Positions 33,688 to 45,844 of a stretch of DNA of 64,000 nt are shown one piece after another. Within the stretch, counting starts at the first letter, position 1. Every line of letters starts with the position of its first letter. Source of the DNA: Hibiscus mutabilis (Eukaryota > Streptophyta > Magnoliopsida > Malvales > Malvaceae). A model generated the notes under the pieces. The model did not search any database and was not told where the DNA came from. It saw only the letters and a program-made list of their open reading frames with translations. The DNA is taken from assembly GCA_019671005.1 (NCBI GenBank), contig CM033745.1:45131241-45195240 (forward strand). The letters run 5' to 3'. Position numbers and translations under genes: made by a program.

Positions 33688-36600
33688 TTTAGCCGATTCT
33701 AGGATACTTCGTGGTGGTATATGTGTTTTAGTAAGGTGTCTAGTGTATACAAGTCCTTAAATTAAGTTCATACTCCTTAAGACTAGAATCTTGATGGTGC
33801 ATCCAATGTTGCTACGATAAAATGGTTACAATCATGGTCAAAAGGGTTGAGTTAAGTGTTGACTCACTCATGAAAGCAATTCCGATGGGTGATGTCGCCC
33901 TAAATTATTGAGATGCGAGTTAGTTGAATGATGCCAAAGTCGAGGATGTGTCATTCTGCTGCCACCTGAATGGTGTCTTCGTTGCGTGTTGGAAACATTT
34001 TAAATCATTTGGATACGTTATAAGAGTTTGTGGCAAGGAATCTTCATCGCTAAGTGTGAATAACGATTGTGATACAGGTATGGATAATCTGCTCTCGAAT
34101 CGATCAAGTGGATGCATGTTAGTTTGAGGACCCTTTGTTTATTTAAAAAAGAGTTTTTCTGATACTTGGAGAGTATCATCGCCCTTCTTAGAGGCATTTC
34201 TTAGAGATAGTGGATTTGGTGTCTGCTAGTTCGTTAGAGTGTAATCGAAGTTAGACATTCTACCAGTTTGATGGAGCTACCTTCTTGGAAGTTGTTGCAC
34301 CTTTGACATTGCTTTGGTTAATAAAGCGTGATGCTAGCCAATAATGTCGAGGATTGTTCTTGAGGCTTGGAGACCTCGAGGGAACTTAACCTTTGGCAAT
34401 GAGAATGTTGAACTGTTGCCCTTTTACTATGATCTTTGTGGTGGATGTTTAGAGAATGGTAAAATGGGGTTATGAGACATGTTTGACCATTCGACAGATG
34501 CTAATGTCTGCAGTTCACCACTCGGGAGCTTCAGATTGTCAGAGTGTTTGTTTACGCTTCTTGGAGGAGCTGTTAGAACTTCCTCCCTATCAAGAACGTG
34601 AGTTGATATTGAGTTAAGACTGAGCAGGGACAATGGTTCCCATCTCCCTTTTTAGAAGACACCAACCTGGTTGAGAAGTTAGAGGTTCAGTTGCGAGGGC
34701 ACAACCCAAATGGGGTTTTATTTGTTTAATTGTTTCACCCAAGGGAGAGCCGGTCTTGTTCGCTAGTAAGAAGTTGGTTCGTTGAGGTGGTGCTTAAACT
34801 GTTAATAGTTTGTTAAGTGGTGGTGAAAGACCGTTACCGTCTCCTAGGGTGGATGACTCATTTAACTGATTATGAAGTACCCCGTGTGTTTTTCCAAGAT
34901 TGGTTCAGGAATGAGATTGTTACGGTTAAAGCATTGGAGGCCAGTAGTTTCAAAATGAATTTTGGAATGAGGATTTTTCTGTTTAGGGCATGTCATGGTA
35001 ACAATTGATGTCTGCAGTGACGTTGATGTGTTTCAGTTATGATAAGGTGGGATCCACCATGTTGTCTCTCGAATATAAGTTGATCTTTGCGTGGCACATG
35101 TGAATATATAAGAATATGGAAATATGAGCGTCGACAAGATAATGACCTTGTGTTTGGGAAGGGTTAGTTACCGTGTAATCAGTTAAAGAGGCAAGGGTTG
35201 AGACTTTGTAAATGCTTTTGATTTGTATCATAGTTTCCTTGGAAGGAGCCAAGGAACATTGGTGGAGATCTGAGTTGCGTGAGACCATTTTATTGTATCG
35301 TTAGGGCTGCATTTTGTACTAAAAGGGGGAAGTGTGTACTTACCCCAATAGTGTGAAGTTTAGGGTACTTGATCTTTAAGGAATTTGAGATTTGCACAAC
35401 GATGTGATTCGAAGTAATTAAGATATGTCGATCATGTGTGATTTTTCACCACCTAAATAAAGTAAACTTGATAAGTGATGAAGTGTACGAAGTTAGTTTG
35501 GGTTAGAGTATATGCTATCCATGTGGGGTGATCAAGGTTTAATAGTGATTATTGTGTGAGGAAGTACCGATACTAGCTCTATGCGGTACTGCTACTTGTT
35601 TCTTCTGGTATCGGTACTGATCAGTCGGTATCGATACCCGTGTGGTTTAATTGTTAAGCTTCGTGTTGAGGATTAGTTAGTTTTGAAAGTCGTGAGAAGT
35701 ATCGGTTTCTTATATTTAAGTGGGCTCGGTGTTATGGTTGAATTTTAGGTCAGATGGTTTCTGATGGAATATGAGATCTTTTGTGGGTGTTTTAGAGAAA
35801 AACATGTTGAGGTAAGAGATTCTTCTCATATAGTGCAATGGTCAGTATATGTTGAATTTTAGGAGCGATAGTTTGTACCAAACTTTCGCCACGTGTTTTG
35901 GGAAATAGTGTGGGTGATACGTGGTTGACTCGTCGTTAGTTGAAAGTCTAACATTGAGTTTGTCAGAGTTTTTGTGATGCTTCGATGTTCCTCAATGGAA
36001 ATTAAATAGATGATCGTGAATATTGTAAGGGTTTTTGAGTGCACAATTTTGATGAGATTTCTTTGAGTATTGATATAGTCCATGGTTGGTATCGTTTAAT
36101 ATTTTCGACAAAGGTGAGGTCCTGATAGATGTCCGCTTGGATTGTTGTGGTTGGGTTGTATGACACTATAGTGTGTACTTGTTACCGTTTGGCATCAGAT
36201 TCAAGGTTTGTTATGGAACCTTATCCCTCAGTGGTATTTCATGCGATGACGGATGACGGATGACGTGTCGAGGTTCACGTAAGAGTCTTACACTCCAAAA
36301 TTGGGGCGAGTTGAGACGATATTCCTGTTCTGAAGTCTTGCACATGGCAAGAAATGTTATAGATATCGGATGCCATCAGAGTTAGAGTCTCCTTCATGGA
36401 GTCACCAAGAGAGAAATCGTTTTGTTTTAGACGTAACATATGTTTAACCTTCTATTCTTTTTAGATCACACGGAGTTGTGGAAGGATTTTTTTGGTGCAT
36501 CAATCTTTTGGGTTCTACAGCATAAGTTAAGTTTATTTGGTGTCGTATTCATATGAAAATTTTATCCGGGTACCATTGAGTTTTGCTTGTCTTTTGTAAT

Positions 36601-36805
36601 GTACCGAGCAAAGATAGATTCCTTCTAAGAGGAAGAATCAGTTGAGATAAGATTTGTATCGTTAAGAGACAAGGGTTACAATTGACATGTGTAATGAGAG
36701 ATCAAATTTGCGCAGCGGGAAATGAATGAGGTATTGGGAGAGTCAATAAACTTTCATCATCTTCTTTTGAGCTTTTGGTGCAAATTTCGAGGACAAAATT
36801 TCTTG
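33688..36805 (+). mobile_element. Internal region of Tekay-D, non-coding
   Basis: About 3.1 kb between the two LTRs with no frame longer than about 85 codons and no gag or pol motif on either strand. The first bases (gtttagccgattctaggata) match the leader of Tekay-A and -B just after their PBS, but the PBS itself is gone. The last bases (tgcaaatttcgaggacaaaatttcttga) are the usual tail before the polypurine tract. A TATCGATA cluster lies at 35,560-35,640. This is a large non-autonomous derivative, dependent on other elements when it moved. Confidence 0.7.
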
Positions 36806-36819
36806 ATGGAGGGGAGAGT
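36806..36819 (+). other. Polypurine tract of Tekay-D
   Basis: ATGGAGGGGAGAGT directly before the LTR start TGAAACGACCC. Confidence 0.85.
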
Positions 36820-39507
36820 TGAAACGACCCAAGTTTTGGGTTTTTCAAATTGGGCCTTATGTTTGGGAGCCCAAATCAAGAATATTTTAGTTTGGGCATG
36901 TGGTAAAAGGAAGATTGTGTATGTTTAATTATTGTTTAATAAATAAATTATTAGGGGGTATTTTAAATAAAAGGTGGTTGATAGATGAGCAAAGAGAAAA
37001 AGAAAAAGGAAAAGAAGATATTTTTAGAGAGAGAAAAAGGCGAGAAAAGAGAGAAAAGTAAGGGGAAAGTTCCAACCCTGATCAATGGCCACAAAAGCCA
37101 TCATGAAGTACACCGCAACCACCATCATCTTCAGCTCGACAAGACGAGTCATCCAGTGGTCTTCTCATCATCGTCAGAGCTGTCGTTCGTGGAGTGAGGA
37201 AAGGGAAGTCTTAGATGAGCTGGTTCGACAAGTTCTGGTGTCATCACCACAAATCGAGGCCACTAGTGTGCTTACTGGCTGGAGAACTACTAGAATAGAG
37301 CTCGTTGCCGCCGTCCAGCCATTGGAGGACAACCCACGCGCCATCCTTGCGAATGGGCATGCATATGCCCAGTGGGTACACCATGATCCAGTACACCATA
37401 CCGCATTGGATCCCGTACGCGGTGTACCTTCTCTCTGTTGCATGGGCTCACTTCCCACGGGTGCACCGCTATTACCCTGCACCGTGCCGCACTAGATCGC
37501 TGGACCTTGACCAGCCGTTGACCAAGATTTGACCAACCATTGAGTTTTCCTAGATGACCTTACCTGAGGGTTTCTGGACGTTCTAAGTCCACTGGCACTG
37601 TCCGTTTTTCCAAATACAAACCTGTTAAGCTATTTTTACGCATTTGAACCTTCAAATTTATTAAAGTATGTGATTAAGTGATACTTATGGTATTAATTGA
37701 TATACGAGGATTATTTGGGATTGAATATCAGATCAAGTGGAATATTAGAAAGCTCGGATGAGGATTTTAGTGATATCGGCTGAAGGTTAGTACACCACGA
37801 ACTCATATTGCTTCATGAGCATCATAAATGTGATTGCTTTGCTTGTTAGTGTTCACAAAATAGGTAAACGATGAATAAACATGTTGTGAGATCGATATCA
37901 TGAGGTTGAATATATTTTTGAGATACAAAATGATGCTGCGAATATGATAGGACTTGTGGAGGCTTTGAGATCGTGTAAGGTCGTTTGAGGTCCTCGTATG
38001 ATTATTTGATGATTGTTTGATTGATTGAAATAATTATGATGCCTTGTATGTTTGTTCGAATAGATTGATGAAATTTGATGAGAATTATGCTTGAGTGTTA
38101 AAATACTCAATTAAATGATTATTAAGTTAGTAATTAATATTAATTGTGTGATGACTTTTATAAGCTTTAGGGATTGAATAAAGCGTGGTAATATCGTATT
38201 CGAGGAAATGGTGCGAACCTGTAAATAGGGTATAGGTACGAGCTTCCTATACTGATACGCGATTGGGGGCCGTATTGATACGGACCGACCTATACCGATA
38301 CTTGTAGACATCTATGATTTCAAGTAAGGAGTTTCAGTATCGGTACGCGAGTGAGTATTTATACCTGAGGGTACCGTATCAATACTCATGTTCGAGTAAT
38401 GGTACCCGATACGCTAAATAATCAATAAATGTAAATTAAAGATGGAAATTAATGTGAATATTAATAATTGAATTTATGCCTTGATAAATGAGATAATGTA
38501 GATTAATGGAGAAAGTGAATAAGATTAATTATATACTTCTCCATAATGTATTAACAACTTGGTAATGTAAAATAAATGATGTGTTGACGTTTGGCAACAA
38601 TAGAGGATCCTTGGGATCACATTGCTTGTATGCCGGATAGGTATTTGTTTGGTTGAGTTTTCTTGATTGATGGGATCTGGATACTCAGTGAAAGAGTGTT
38701 ACAACGCCATGGTAAGAGAATTATCGAATGAAGTTTACCAATTTTATGTGAATAGGGCCTCATTCGAAGGTGATCGAGGGGAGATTTCAAGTATGGGTGT
38801 ATGTTCCCATGCTAGGTGACCCGGCCTCACCAGAGTGTAGATGTACGATGCTATGTGACCCGGTCTCACTCGAAGTGTATGTTCAGATGCTTCATGACCC
38901 GACCTCACTCCAATGTTGTTGTTGTTGATGTGTGCTTTCGCTTAGATGATCTGTTGAGATCTTGGGCTTGGTTGGCGTTGTGTGTCATGTATGATTTTTT
39001 GCTATGTTGAGAGCATGTGTTTAGGCGACTAGTGGTAGTGCCACATGTTTATTTATCCCTCCTTATTGCTCGTACTAGCTTGCATGCTTATGTGTATGAT
39101 TAACATGAACTATAGTAGAGTATATGTGTACAACTCAGCGCTCAGAATCATTGTTTCCGTGCATAGGTTGATCGTTGGATCGAAGAGCACTATTAGTACG
39201 AGATTGCAACATGTGGTGATCTCTAGAGTATGGTACTTGTGTTTAGTGGGTTATGTATTCGTAGGACCTTTCGTGGTGGAGTCTGTAATTATTATTTTTG
39301 AAATTGTATTTATCAAATCGAATGTTCAAATATTTTAAATTTAAATTGGAGCTCCTTTATACTGTTTTGATTATTTATCTATATATTCAATTGTTGGCTT
39401 TAAATGTTTTGAGAAATACCTTGTTGGGCTAAACTAGTTTGAGAAATTTTATAGATTTTGGGTTGGGCTTGAGGCCCAAATGTGACATCCGGGTCGAGGG
39501 TGTTACA
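36820..39507 (+). repeat. 3' LTR of Tekay-D, about 2.69 kb
   Basis: TGAAACGACCCAAG to gagggtgttaca. A GC-richer block at about 37,080-37,600 gives open frames on both strands, including repeated GGTACACC/GGTGTACC motifs at 37,370-37,430, but it is the transcribed leader of the LTR, not a gene. A TATCGATA-type cluster lies at 38,225-38,415. It is similar in layout to the truncated LTR at 56,804-57,330. Confidence 0.88.
38225..38415. repeat. Palindrome cluster in the Tekay-D LTR
   Basis: tactgatacgcg, ccgtattgatacgg, taccgatactt, cagtatcggtacgcg, ggtaccgtatcaatac and ggtacccgatacgc occur within 190 bases. Same motif family as 15,954-16,310. Confidence 0.78.
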
Positions 39508-39540
39508 ATAAACTTATAATCTATCAAACAAAGAATGTCT

Positions 39541-39678
39541 TTATACTGTTATTAGCTTCTTCAACTTTCCTGATTTATAGTCTTTGTATGCCGCCTTCTC
39601 ATTATGAGTTTGATCAATATAAGGTTGTTTTTCTTTCTTCGACATTTTCTCCCATTTCTTGTCTAACTCTTTCTTAAC
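39541..39678 (-). CDS. Last exon of an HMG-box protein gene
   Basis: After a TTTGTAG acceptor the minus strand gives 45 codons and a TAA at 39,541-39,543: VKKELDKKWEKMSKKEKQPY, then IDQTHNEKAAYKDYKSGKLK and KLITV. W-x-x-M-S-x-x-E-K-x-P-Y followed by K-x-x-Y is the second and third helix of an HMG box, the DNA-bending domain of plant HMGB and related chromatin proteins. No stop or frameshift. It is the cleanest host-like coding piece in the window. The first helix would be in upstream exons. Tekay-D ends only 34 bases downstream of the stop. Confidence 0.68.
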   Translation of the reverse strand, partial: VKKELDKKWEKMSKKEKQPYIDQTHNEKAAYKDYKSGKLKKLITV

Positions 39679-39750
39679 CTACAAATGACAAATTCAAATG
39701 AATTAAACATTTTACATACGTTTTTAACAAACGTCATAAACCGCTAAAAC

Positions 39751-39805
39751 CTTCCTCAATAGTAATTTTTCCTCAGTTTGCTTCCTCCTTATATATTCAC
39801 CTTTA
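39751..39805 (-). CDS. Upstream exon of the HMG-box gene
   Basis: A TTTTACAG acceptor ends at 39,806. The exon gives T plus 18 codons KGEYIRRKQTEEKLLLRK and ends at a GT donor (gttttag), 72 bases before the next exon, with which it is in phase. The Lys/Glu/Arg-rich text suits an HMG-box flank. A Mutator-like element lies immediately beyond the acceptor. Confidence 0.5.
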
Positions 39806-39820
39806 CTGTAAAACATATAA

Positions 39821-41088
39821 GGCTAAAGGGTCAAATTTGCCCATGTAGTAATTCGAAATCAGCAATGTTGCCCCTACTTTTTTCCGTAATTTTGCCCTCT
39901 AAGTCAGCCAATTGCAACAACGTTGCCCTTTGACCAATTTTGACTTTTAAATGCTGATGTGGCAGTTAACGGTGCTGACAGAGCAATTTTTCTCTTGAAG
40001 TCATTCATGCAATTTTGCCCTCGAAGTCATTAATTGCAGCAATTTTACCCTTGGTTTATTTAGTTTTTGAATAAAATTGGATAAATAATTTGGTTTTTTG
40101 AGTTAAATTTTAACAAACAAAATATATGAAAAATCGATTAAAAATTGATGTAAATATCCTTTGGGTCCTTGGTAATTTTAAAAATAAGCAAAGTGAGAAC
40201 TCTTACAAACAATCAAAATATTCTTCAATTTTTAAAAAAAATCTATAAACTTAATAAAAATAAATAAGATATTCAAAAAAATTATTGAAAATAAAAACTA
40301 ATATAAATATTTATAAATATAAAGTTATAAATATAAAAAACTCAAAATTTCAAAATATTATTAAACCCATTGAAAAAGTCTTCGATTATTTTTGGTTATG
40401 CTAAGTCAACTAATATTCCTTGAACATATTTTTAATGGAATCGTCCATCTAGTAGAGTAGTGATAAAACTTATCAAATATTAATGAGCATTAGTTTGATG
40501 TAGAAAAGTGAAGGAAAATTTGATAAAATTGTTCAAATTTTTAATAATTTATAAATACTTTTAATTTTATATTTATATTTTATCATTTTATAATTTCTAA
40601 TACATTTTAATTTTCATATAAGTTTTTATTTTCAATATTTTTTTGAATATCTTATTTATTTTTATTAAGTTTATAGATTTTTTTAAAAAATTGAAGAATA
40701 TTTTAATTTTTTGTGAGAGTTCCCATTTTACTTTTTTTAAATTACCAAGGACCCAAAGGATAATTACATCAATTTGTTAATCGATTTTTAATATATTCTG
40801 TTTGTCAAAGTTCAACTCAAAAAATCAAATTATTTATCCAATTTTATTCAATAACTAAATAAACCAAGGGTAAAATTGTTGCAATTAATTACTTCGAGGG
40901 CAAAATTGCATGAATGACTTCGAGGGCAAAATTGCTCCGTCAACACTGTTAACTGCCACGTCAGCATTTAACGGTCAAAGGACAATATTTCTGCAATTTG
41001 CTGACTTTGAGGGCAAAATTACGAAAAAAAATTAGGGGCAACATTGCTGATTTCAGATTACTACAAGGGTAAATTTGATCCTTTAGCC
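39821..41088. mobile_element. Mutator-like element with long terminal inverted repeats, 1,268 bp
   Basis: The left end GGCTAAAGGGTCAAATTTGC and the reverse complement of the right end GGCTAAAGGATCAAATTTAC match, and the two arms stay complementary for about 500 bases each (39,821 to about 40,340 and about 40,560 to 41,088), leaving a short AT-rich loop. Flanks are 9-bp near-duplicates, aacatataa (39,812-39,820) and aagatataa (41,089-41,097). Long TIRs with 9-bp duplications fit the Mutator superfamily. No transposase frame, so non-autonomous. Arms carry repeats of gagggcaaaattg. Confidence 0.88.
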
Positions 41089-41163
41089 AAGATATAAAAT
41101 AACAAAGGTATACATTCAATCATTCATTCTAAGATGCAATAAAACACATAAATATCAACTTAC

Positions 41164-41357
41164 TAAAACTTGATGAAGGGACGACATGTTTTTTGCGTAC
41201 AACCTATCACTTATGGCCAACATCTCAAAACTAGCTTCCTTAGCAACAAATTCATTATAAACTTTATTAGCAACTTCTTTAGCTACTTCATCATTACCAT
41301 CTTTATTAATAACTTTTTTAGCAACTTCATCAGCAACTTCGTCAAAAAGGAGATTCA
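41164..41357 (-). pseudogene. Further upstream exon-like piece beside the HMG-box exons
   Basis: Open frame reading LLFDEVADEVAKKVINKDGN, DEVAKEVANKVYNEFVAKEA and SFEMLAISDRLYAKNMSSLH, ending at a perfect donor (A|GTAAGT, GT at 41,163-41,162). The N-terminal part repeats a (D/K/N)EVA(K/D/N)(E/K)VA motif, predicting a helix or coiled coil. The start is not an ATG, so an exon with an upstream acceptor is likelier. Its phase does not fit the exon at 39,751-39,805 as read, so decay or a missing exon is likely. Confidence 0.4.
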
Positions 41358-41681
41358 AATTTGAAGTTTATATCCTAAGAATTAAATCTTCCCATGAATC
41401 AATGTAGAAAGTAGAAACAAACCAACTCACTCATAAATAAAGTCATACTCATTACAAACAAATCTACCCATTTTAGGTTAAAAAAGATGGAAAGGGTAAC
41501 ATTTAAAAAAACCAAACAAGACAAAATATTCAGTTTAAACAAATTTCCTCCGACAAAAAATTCAATTACATACAAAATTTTGAACACAAACCATAGATTT
41601 CAAGTATATCGCAAATAAACAAACTTAGGTTTTTCTTATTACCTTGGCAATGGAGACGATTACACACGTTAAGTTGCAGAG
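41358..41681. other. Non-coding stretch upstream of the HMG-box relic
   Basis: AT-rich. On the minus strand a donor-like CCAAG|GTAATA lies near 41,643-41,648, with a short open stretch before it running into the Athila-1 insertion point, so an exon may have been split by that insertion. Otherwise nothing recognised. Confidence 0.3.
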
Positions 41682-43112
41682 TTTTAACTCTTCAAAAGTA
41701 TTGATTTTTATGCTTATTTTACAATGTCTTTACTTGCCTTTGAGTACATTTAGATGTTAAATTCATGCATTTGCATAAGGAGTTTGAGAGTGGTGTTTAT
41801 GCCAGTGTGAAGGGTTGCTTTGTTGGCATTATTACAGGCTTTGTAGAGAAGGATAGGCTTGGCAGAGCAAAATAGAGCAGTTTAGAAGGAAGGAATGCCA
41901 GAGAGAATGCTGAGTTGTTGTTGGCAGCGATGGACCAAAAATTACCAAAGCTTGGTTGGCATAGAAGAGGTGTCTAATGCCCGGACAGGTAGTCGTGGGA
42001 CCTTATAAACATCAGCCCTAGGATTTAAATTTTTGTATAAGATGATCATATCCATTGTCCCTTGCGCATTCAAAATTCAAATTTTAAAGCTTATCCTAGG
42101 TGTCCTGTGCTTGCCTATATAAAGAGGATCGATCATTGATCGAAGGAGAACGATTTGATGATCGAATTGAAAGGAAGACTGATCAAGGAGCGACGTGGTT
42201 TGACCAGCTTGACCAAGAGCTTGGATCCATTGAAGGGTTGCATCGCCGAACCCCCTTCTAGTCCATTCTCTTTGTTTTAGTTATTTTTATTTTTAATGAT
42301 GATGGTTTGAGATAGGGTGAAAGTTTTTGGATGGATACCACCACCATGAACTAAACTTTTACAGTTGGTGGGGGATGTTGCGTTTAACGATGGTTTTATG
42401 TTTAGTTTTTATTAAATCAAATGCCTTGGCATTGTTTCCCTATCTGACACGTTCTTCAGTTTTTATTAAATTCTTTTCCAAGCGACCGCTGACATTGTTT
42501 GCTTATTGCACCTTAATATCTTAACAGACTTGAGGGGCAACGATCGTTGCCAGGTACTAAGGAGAAAAGCTTTAAAAGAATATGCTCAAGTAGATGAGCT
42601 TACTTCTGAAGTAAACCTACCCCTTAGGAGTATAGATTAGAACTTAATCAAATTAATTAATGAAAAACTTTACCATAGACATATAAGGGTTTAACATGGT
42701 TAATTTTGGGCATTGCCATCGGCAGAGGCAATGCCATCTTTGAATCTGCTTGGAAATAATTCCAAGGCAGAACATTATTAAGGTTGGCATGAATAGCGTG
42801 AAAACTAGGCACCCATTGCCAACGCTCATCAGTCATTTGAAAACTCCTCTTGCCAATGCTATTTTACTTTCTTTCCATTTCTTTAAATCACTTCCTAAAA
42901 CCACTTCAATATCAATCCAACATTTTTCCCTGACAAGTAATAATTGAAGCAGTCAAATTCCTGGTAAATCCCTGTAGATTCGATACTCAGCTTATTATTT
43001 TATTACTTGTTGACCATTTATACTTGCACGCAAAAGACTCATACTTGGTAATATTCTTACATATTTCCATTACATTTTCTACCCTTTTTTCCAAGCATTA
43101 GCACAGTCGACA
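41682..43112 (+). repeat. 5' LTR of Athila-1, 1,431 bp
   Basis: Pairs base for base in length with 51,780-53,210. The 5' end has TT in place of TG (ttttaactct versus tgttaactcc); the 3' end is gtcgaca versus gtcaaca. A core promoter TATATAAA lies at 42,116-42,123. Outer flanks cagag (41,677-41,681) and cagac (53,211-53,215) are a 5-bp target duplication with one mismatch. Confidence 0.92.
42116..42123 (+). promoter_or_regulatory. TATA box in the Athila-1 LTR
   Basis: TATATAAA in cctatataaagaggatcg; the same element is at 52,223-52,230 in the 3' LTR. Conserved in both copies. Confidence 0.65.
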
Positions 43113-43118
43113 AGTTTT

Positions 43119-43136
43119 TGGCACCACTGCCGGGGA
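43119..43136 (+). other. Primer-binding site of Athila-1 (tRNA-Asp)
   Basis: TGGCACCACTGCCGGGGA matches the complement of the plant tRNA-Asp 3' end at 15 of 18 positions and starts six bases after the LTR. tRNA-Asp priming is usual in Athila elements. Confidence 0.85.
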
Positions 43137-43311
43137 TTTCGACAAAATTTATTATTTTTAAATTTTTAGTTGTCTTTCTTTTGTTTTTGATTTTTATTTT
43201 GTTTCTTTGTTTTGACCGTGTATGACCATAAACTGCCCTGTGGTGGAAGATTGACCATATGATCCGAAAATCAAAAGAACCCTACGAAGGTTAAAGAAAG
43301 AAGTTTGAGAG

Positions 43312-45000
43312 ATGGCTTAACAAGGCAATGGAGGAAATGGTATGTTAAACAATGAGGAAAATCCACCAATTAACAATGTGATACCACCAGCTCTTGTTGT
43401 CCTGGCCATTGATGTGGAGGAAGAAATACCTATTAGAAAGTACTTGGCACCAAGCATTGACAATTTGATGCTACGACTGATTGGTCCCGAGGTAAATACA
43501 CCTCATTTTGAATTCAAACTGGTAATGATACAAACGCTTTTGAATGTAGGAAAATTTGATGGAGCACCTACTAGAGATCCGAGGCAACACTTGAAGCAAT
43601 TCATGGAGGTTTGCCAACTATTTTAGCAGCCTGGAGTATCAGAGGATACAGTGAAGTTGAAGTTGTTTACATTTTCCCTAAGTGATAAAGCAAAAATGTG
43701 GCTAAGTTCTTTGCCACCTAGTTCTGTCACCTCATGGGGAGATCTATGCCAGAAATGTTTGTTATGATTCTAGCCACCTAAACTCACTGCCAAGCTGAGG
43801 AGTGAGATTATCACACTTAGGTAGGCTGATGATGAGACCCTATATGATGCCTGAGGGATATATAAAGACCCCTTGAGGAGGTTTTCTATGCATGGATTCC
43901 CAAAATGGTCCCAGATGGAGACCTTCTACAATGGACCTAATACAAAAGCTAGAACTGTTGTTGACGCTTCAACATATGGCTCACTGCTTGACAAAAACTA
44001 TAAAGAGGCAGTTGACATCCTTGAGAGGATTTCAATCAATGATTTTGAATATCCTACTGCTAGACTCGGGACCAGAACTAAAACTGGTGGGAAATTACAC
44101 ATAGATGAACTCATATCCATCTACGCTGAGATTTCCAATCTTACTAGCATGGTGAGAACTTTGCAAAAGAGTAATGAGGTCCAAGAATTTAAGGCATTAG
44201 ACCCATTATGTACAATATGTGGAGAGGATCATCACAAGGAAGGTTGCCCTACCAACCCTGAGTCGGTAAAATTTGTTGGCAATTTTAATTTTAATTATAA
44301 TTCAAATTTCAATACTTACAATACAAGATGAGGACAACACCCAAATTTAGCTTGGGGAAATCAAGGAGGTAACCAATAAAATTCCCAACGTCAGAACAAC
44401 AATATTTATAGGCAAAACAACAATGCTATGCTAGGGGTCAAGCAGAATGCCATGCCCCAGCGGGCACAATACAATTTCTATACATGGCAAAAGAACAACC
44501 AGGGGACTTTGACATAATACATAGAGAGGAATAATGCAATTGTCCAGACTTTGGAAGTATCTATATGAAACTTGGAGGTACAGATTGGACATATTGCCAG
44601 TGCACTCAGCGATAGACTCCATTGAGCTTTGCCAAGTGATACAAAGGATTCCAAGAAAAACTACAATAAACAATGCAAAGTTGTAACTATTTGGAGTGCC
44701 AAGCAATGTGAGGCTGAAACATCTGTCAAGCAGCCAAATAGTTGCCAGAAGGAGAAGAAAGGACCAATAGATGGACAAAAAAAACAGATAATAAAGAAGT
44801 TGACATAAGCAATGCTAGACCGTAGTCTGATGCCAGACAGTAGCTTGATCCAGACCTTAGTCGGATGCCAGCAAAACCTTGGCAAAACTAGCAGAGCCAG
44901 CTTATGCTTATCCACCTCTACCATTTCCATAAAGACTACGAAACACAAGCAGGATCAGCAATTTAAGTGCTTCTTGGAAGTCCTTAAAAAATTTTAGATT
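43312..45000 (+). pseudogene. gag of Athila-1
   Basis: ATG at 43,312; the third codon is TAA. The frame resumes GNGGNGMLNNEENPPINNVI, then IDNLMLRLIGPEVNTPHFEF, IQTLLNVGKFDGAPTRDPRQ, HLKQFMEVCQLF. Farther on, in shifted frames, come SDKAKMWLSSLPPSSVTSWG and PKWSQMETFYNGPNTKARTV. A CTICGEDHHKEGC zinc knuckle sits near 44,208-44,246, then an Asn-rich tail. Text and order fit Athila gag. It packages element RNA. At least eight stops or shifts. Confidence 0.82.
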
Positions 45001-45844
45001 AATCTACCATTGGTGGAAGCTCTCGAGTAGATGCCCAATTATGTTAAATTCATGAAGGACATTTTGTCCAAAAAGAGAAAGCTGGGTGATTTCGAGACTG
45101 TAGCTCTCACCGAGGGATGCAGTGCAATGATACTCAATCGGTTGCCACCAAAGCTAAAAGATCTAGGAAGTTTTACTATTCCTTGTACCATTGGCAACAT
45201 ATTCATGGGTAAGGCGCTGTGTGACTTAGGAGCCAGCATCAACTTGATGTCAATGTCTATTTTCAGAAAGCTTGGCATTGAAGCAAGGCCTACCACAGTA
45301 ACACTTTAGCTGGCAAACCCGATGTTTTGCACATCCTAAGGGTAAGATTGAGGATGTGTTGGTAAAAGTACACAAATTCATATTTTCAGGTGATTTTATC
45401 ATTTTAGATTATGAGGTAGATGTTAATGTCCCAATTATATTGGGCAGACCATTCCTTGCCACATGTAGAGCTTTGATTGATGTTCATAAAGGTGAATTAA
45501 CTATATGCATGAATAATCAACATGTTACATTTAATGTTTTTCAAGCTCTTAAATGCGCAGATGAATCCGAGGAATGCCAAACTGATGAAATGATGGAGTC
45601 CATTTTTAAGGTGGACGTGGCACAACTATGCCAAGACTCAGATGATGATGCTTGCGAATGGGACGGTAAAGAAGAGAGAAGTGAGGACACTGAAGGAACA
45701 ACTTTAGAAGAGATAATCTATTTCGAACAGCTAGAGCCATTGGAGTTGGCTAGTAGAGAGATCGTGGCACCTAGACTATCCATTGAGAAGCCAACCGAGT
45801 TGGAACTAAAATCATTTCCATACCTCTCAAGTATGCTTATTTAG
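45001..45844 (+). pseudogene. Protease region of Athila-1 pol
   Basis: MPNYVKFMKDILSKKRKLGD and ALTEGCSAMILNRLPPKLKD lead to the active site CDLGASINLMSMSIFRKLGI with Asp at about 45,223. After a frameshift comes VNVPIILGRPFLATCRALID, KGELTICMNNQHVTFNVFQA, and an acidic linker DSDDDACEWDGKEERSEDTE. Aspartic protease cuts the polyprotein. The active-site triplet is DLG, usual in this clade. Confidence 0.82.

Noticed and set aside
37085..37495. 136-codon plus-strand frame and its 102-codon antisense partner
   Set aside because: Both fall in the GC-richer leader of the Tekay-D LTR and have no domain; open frames there follow from composition.
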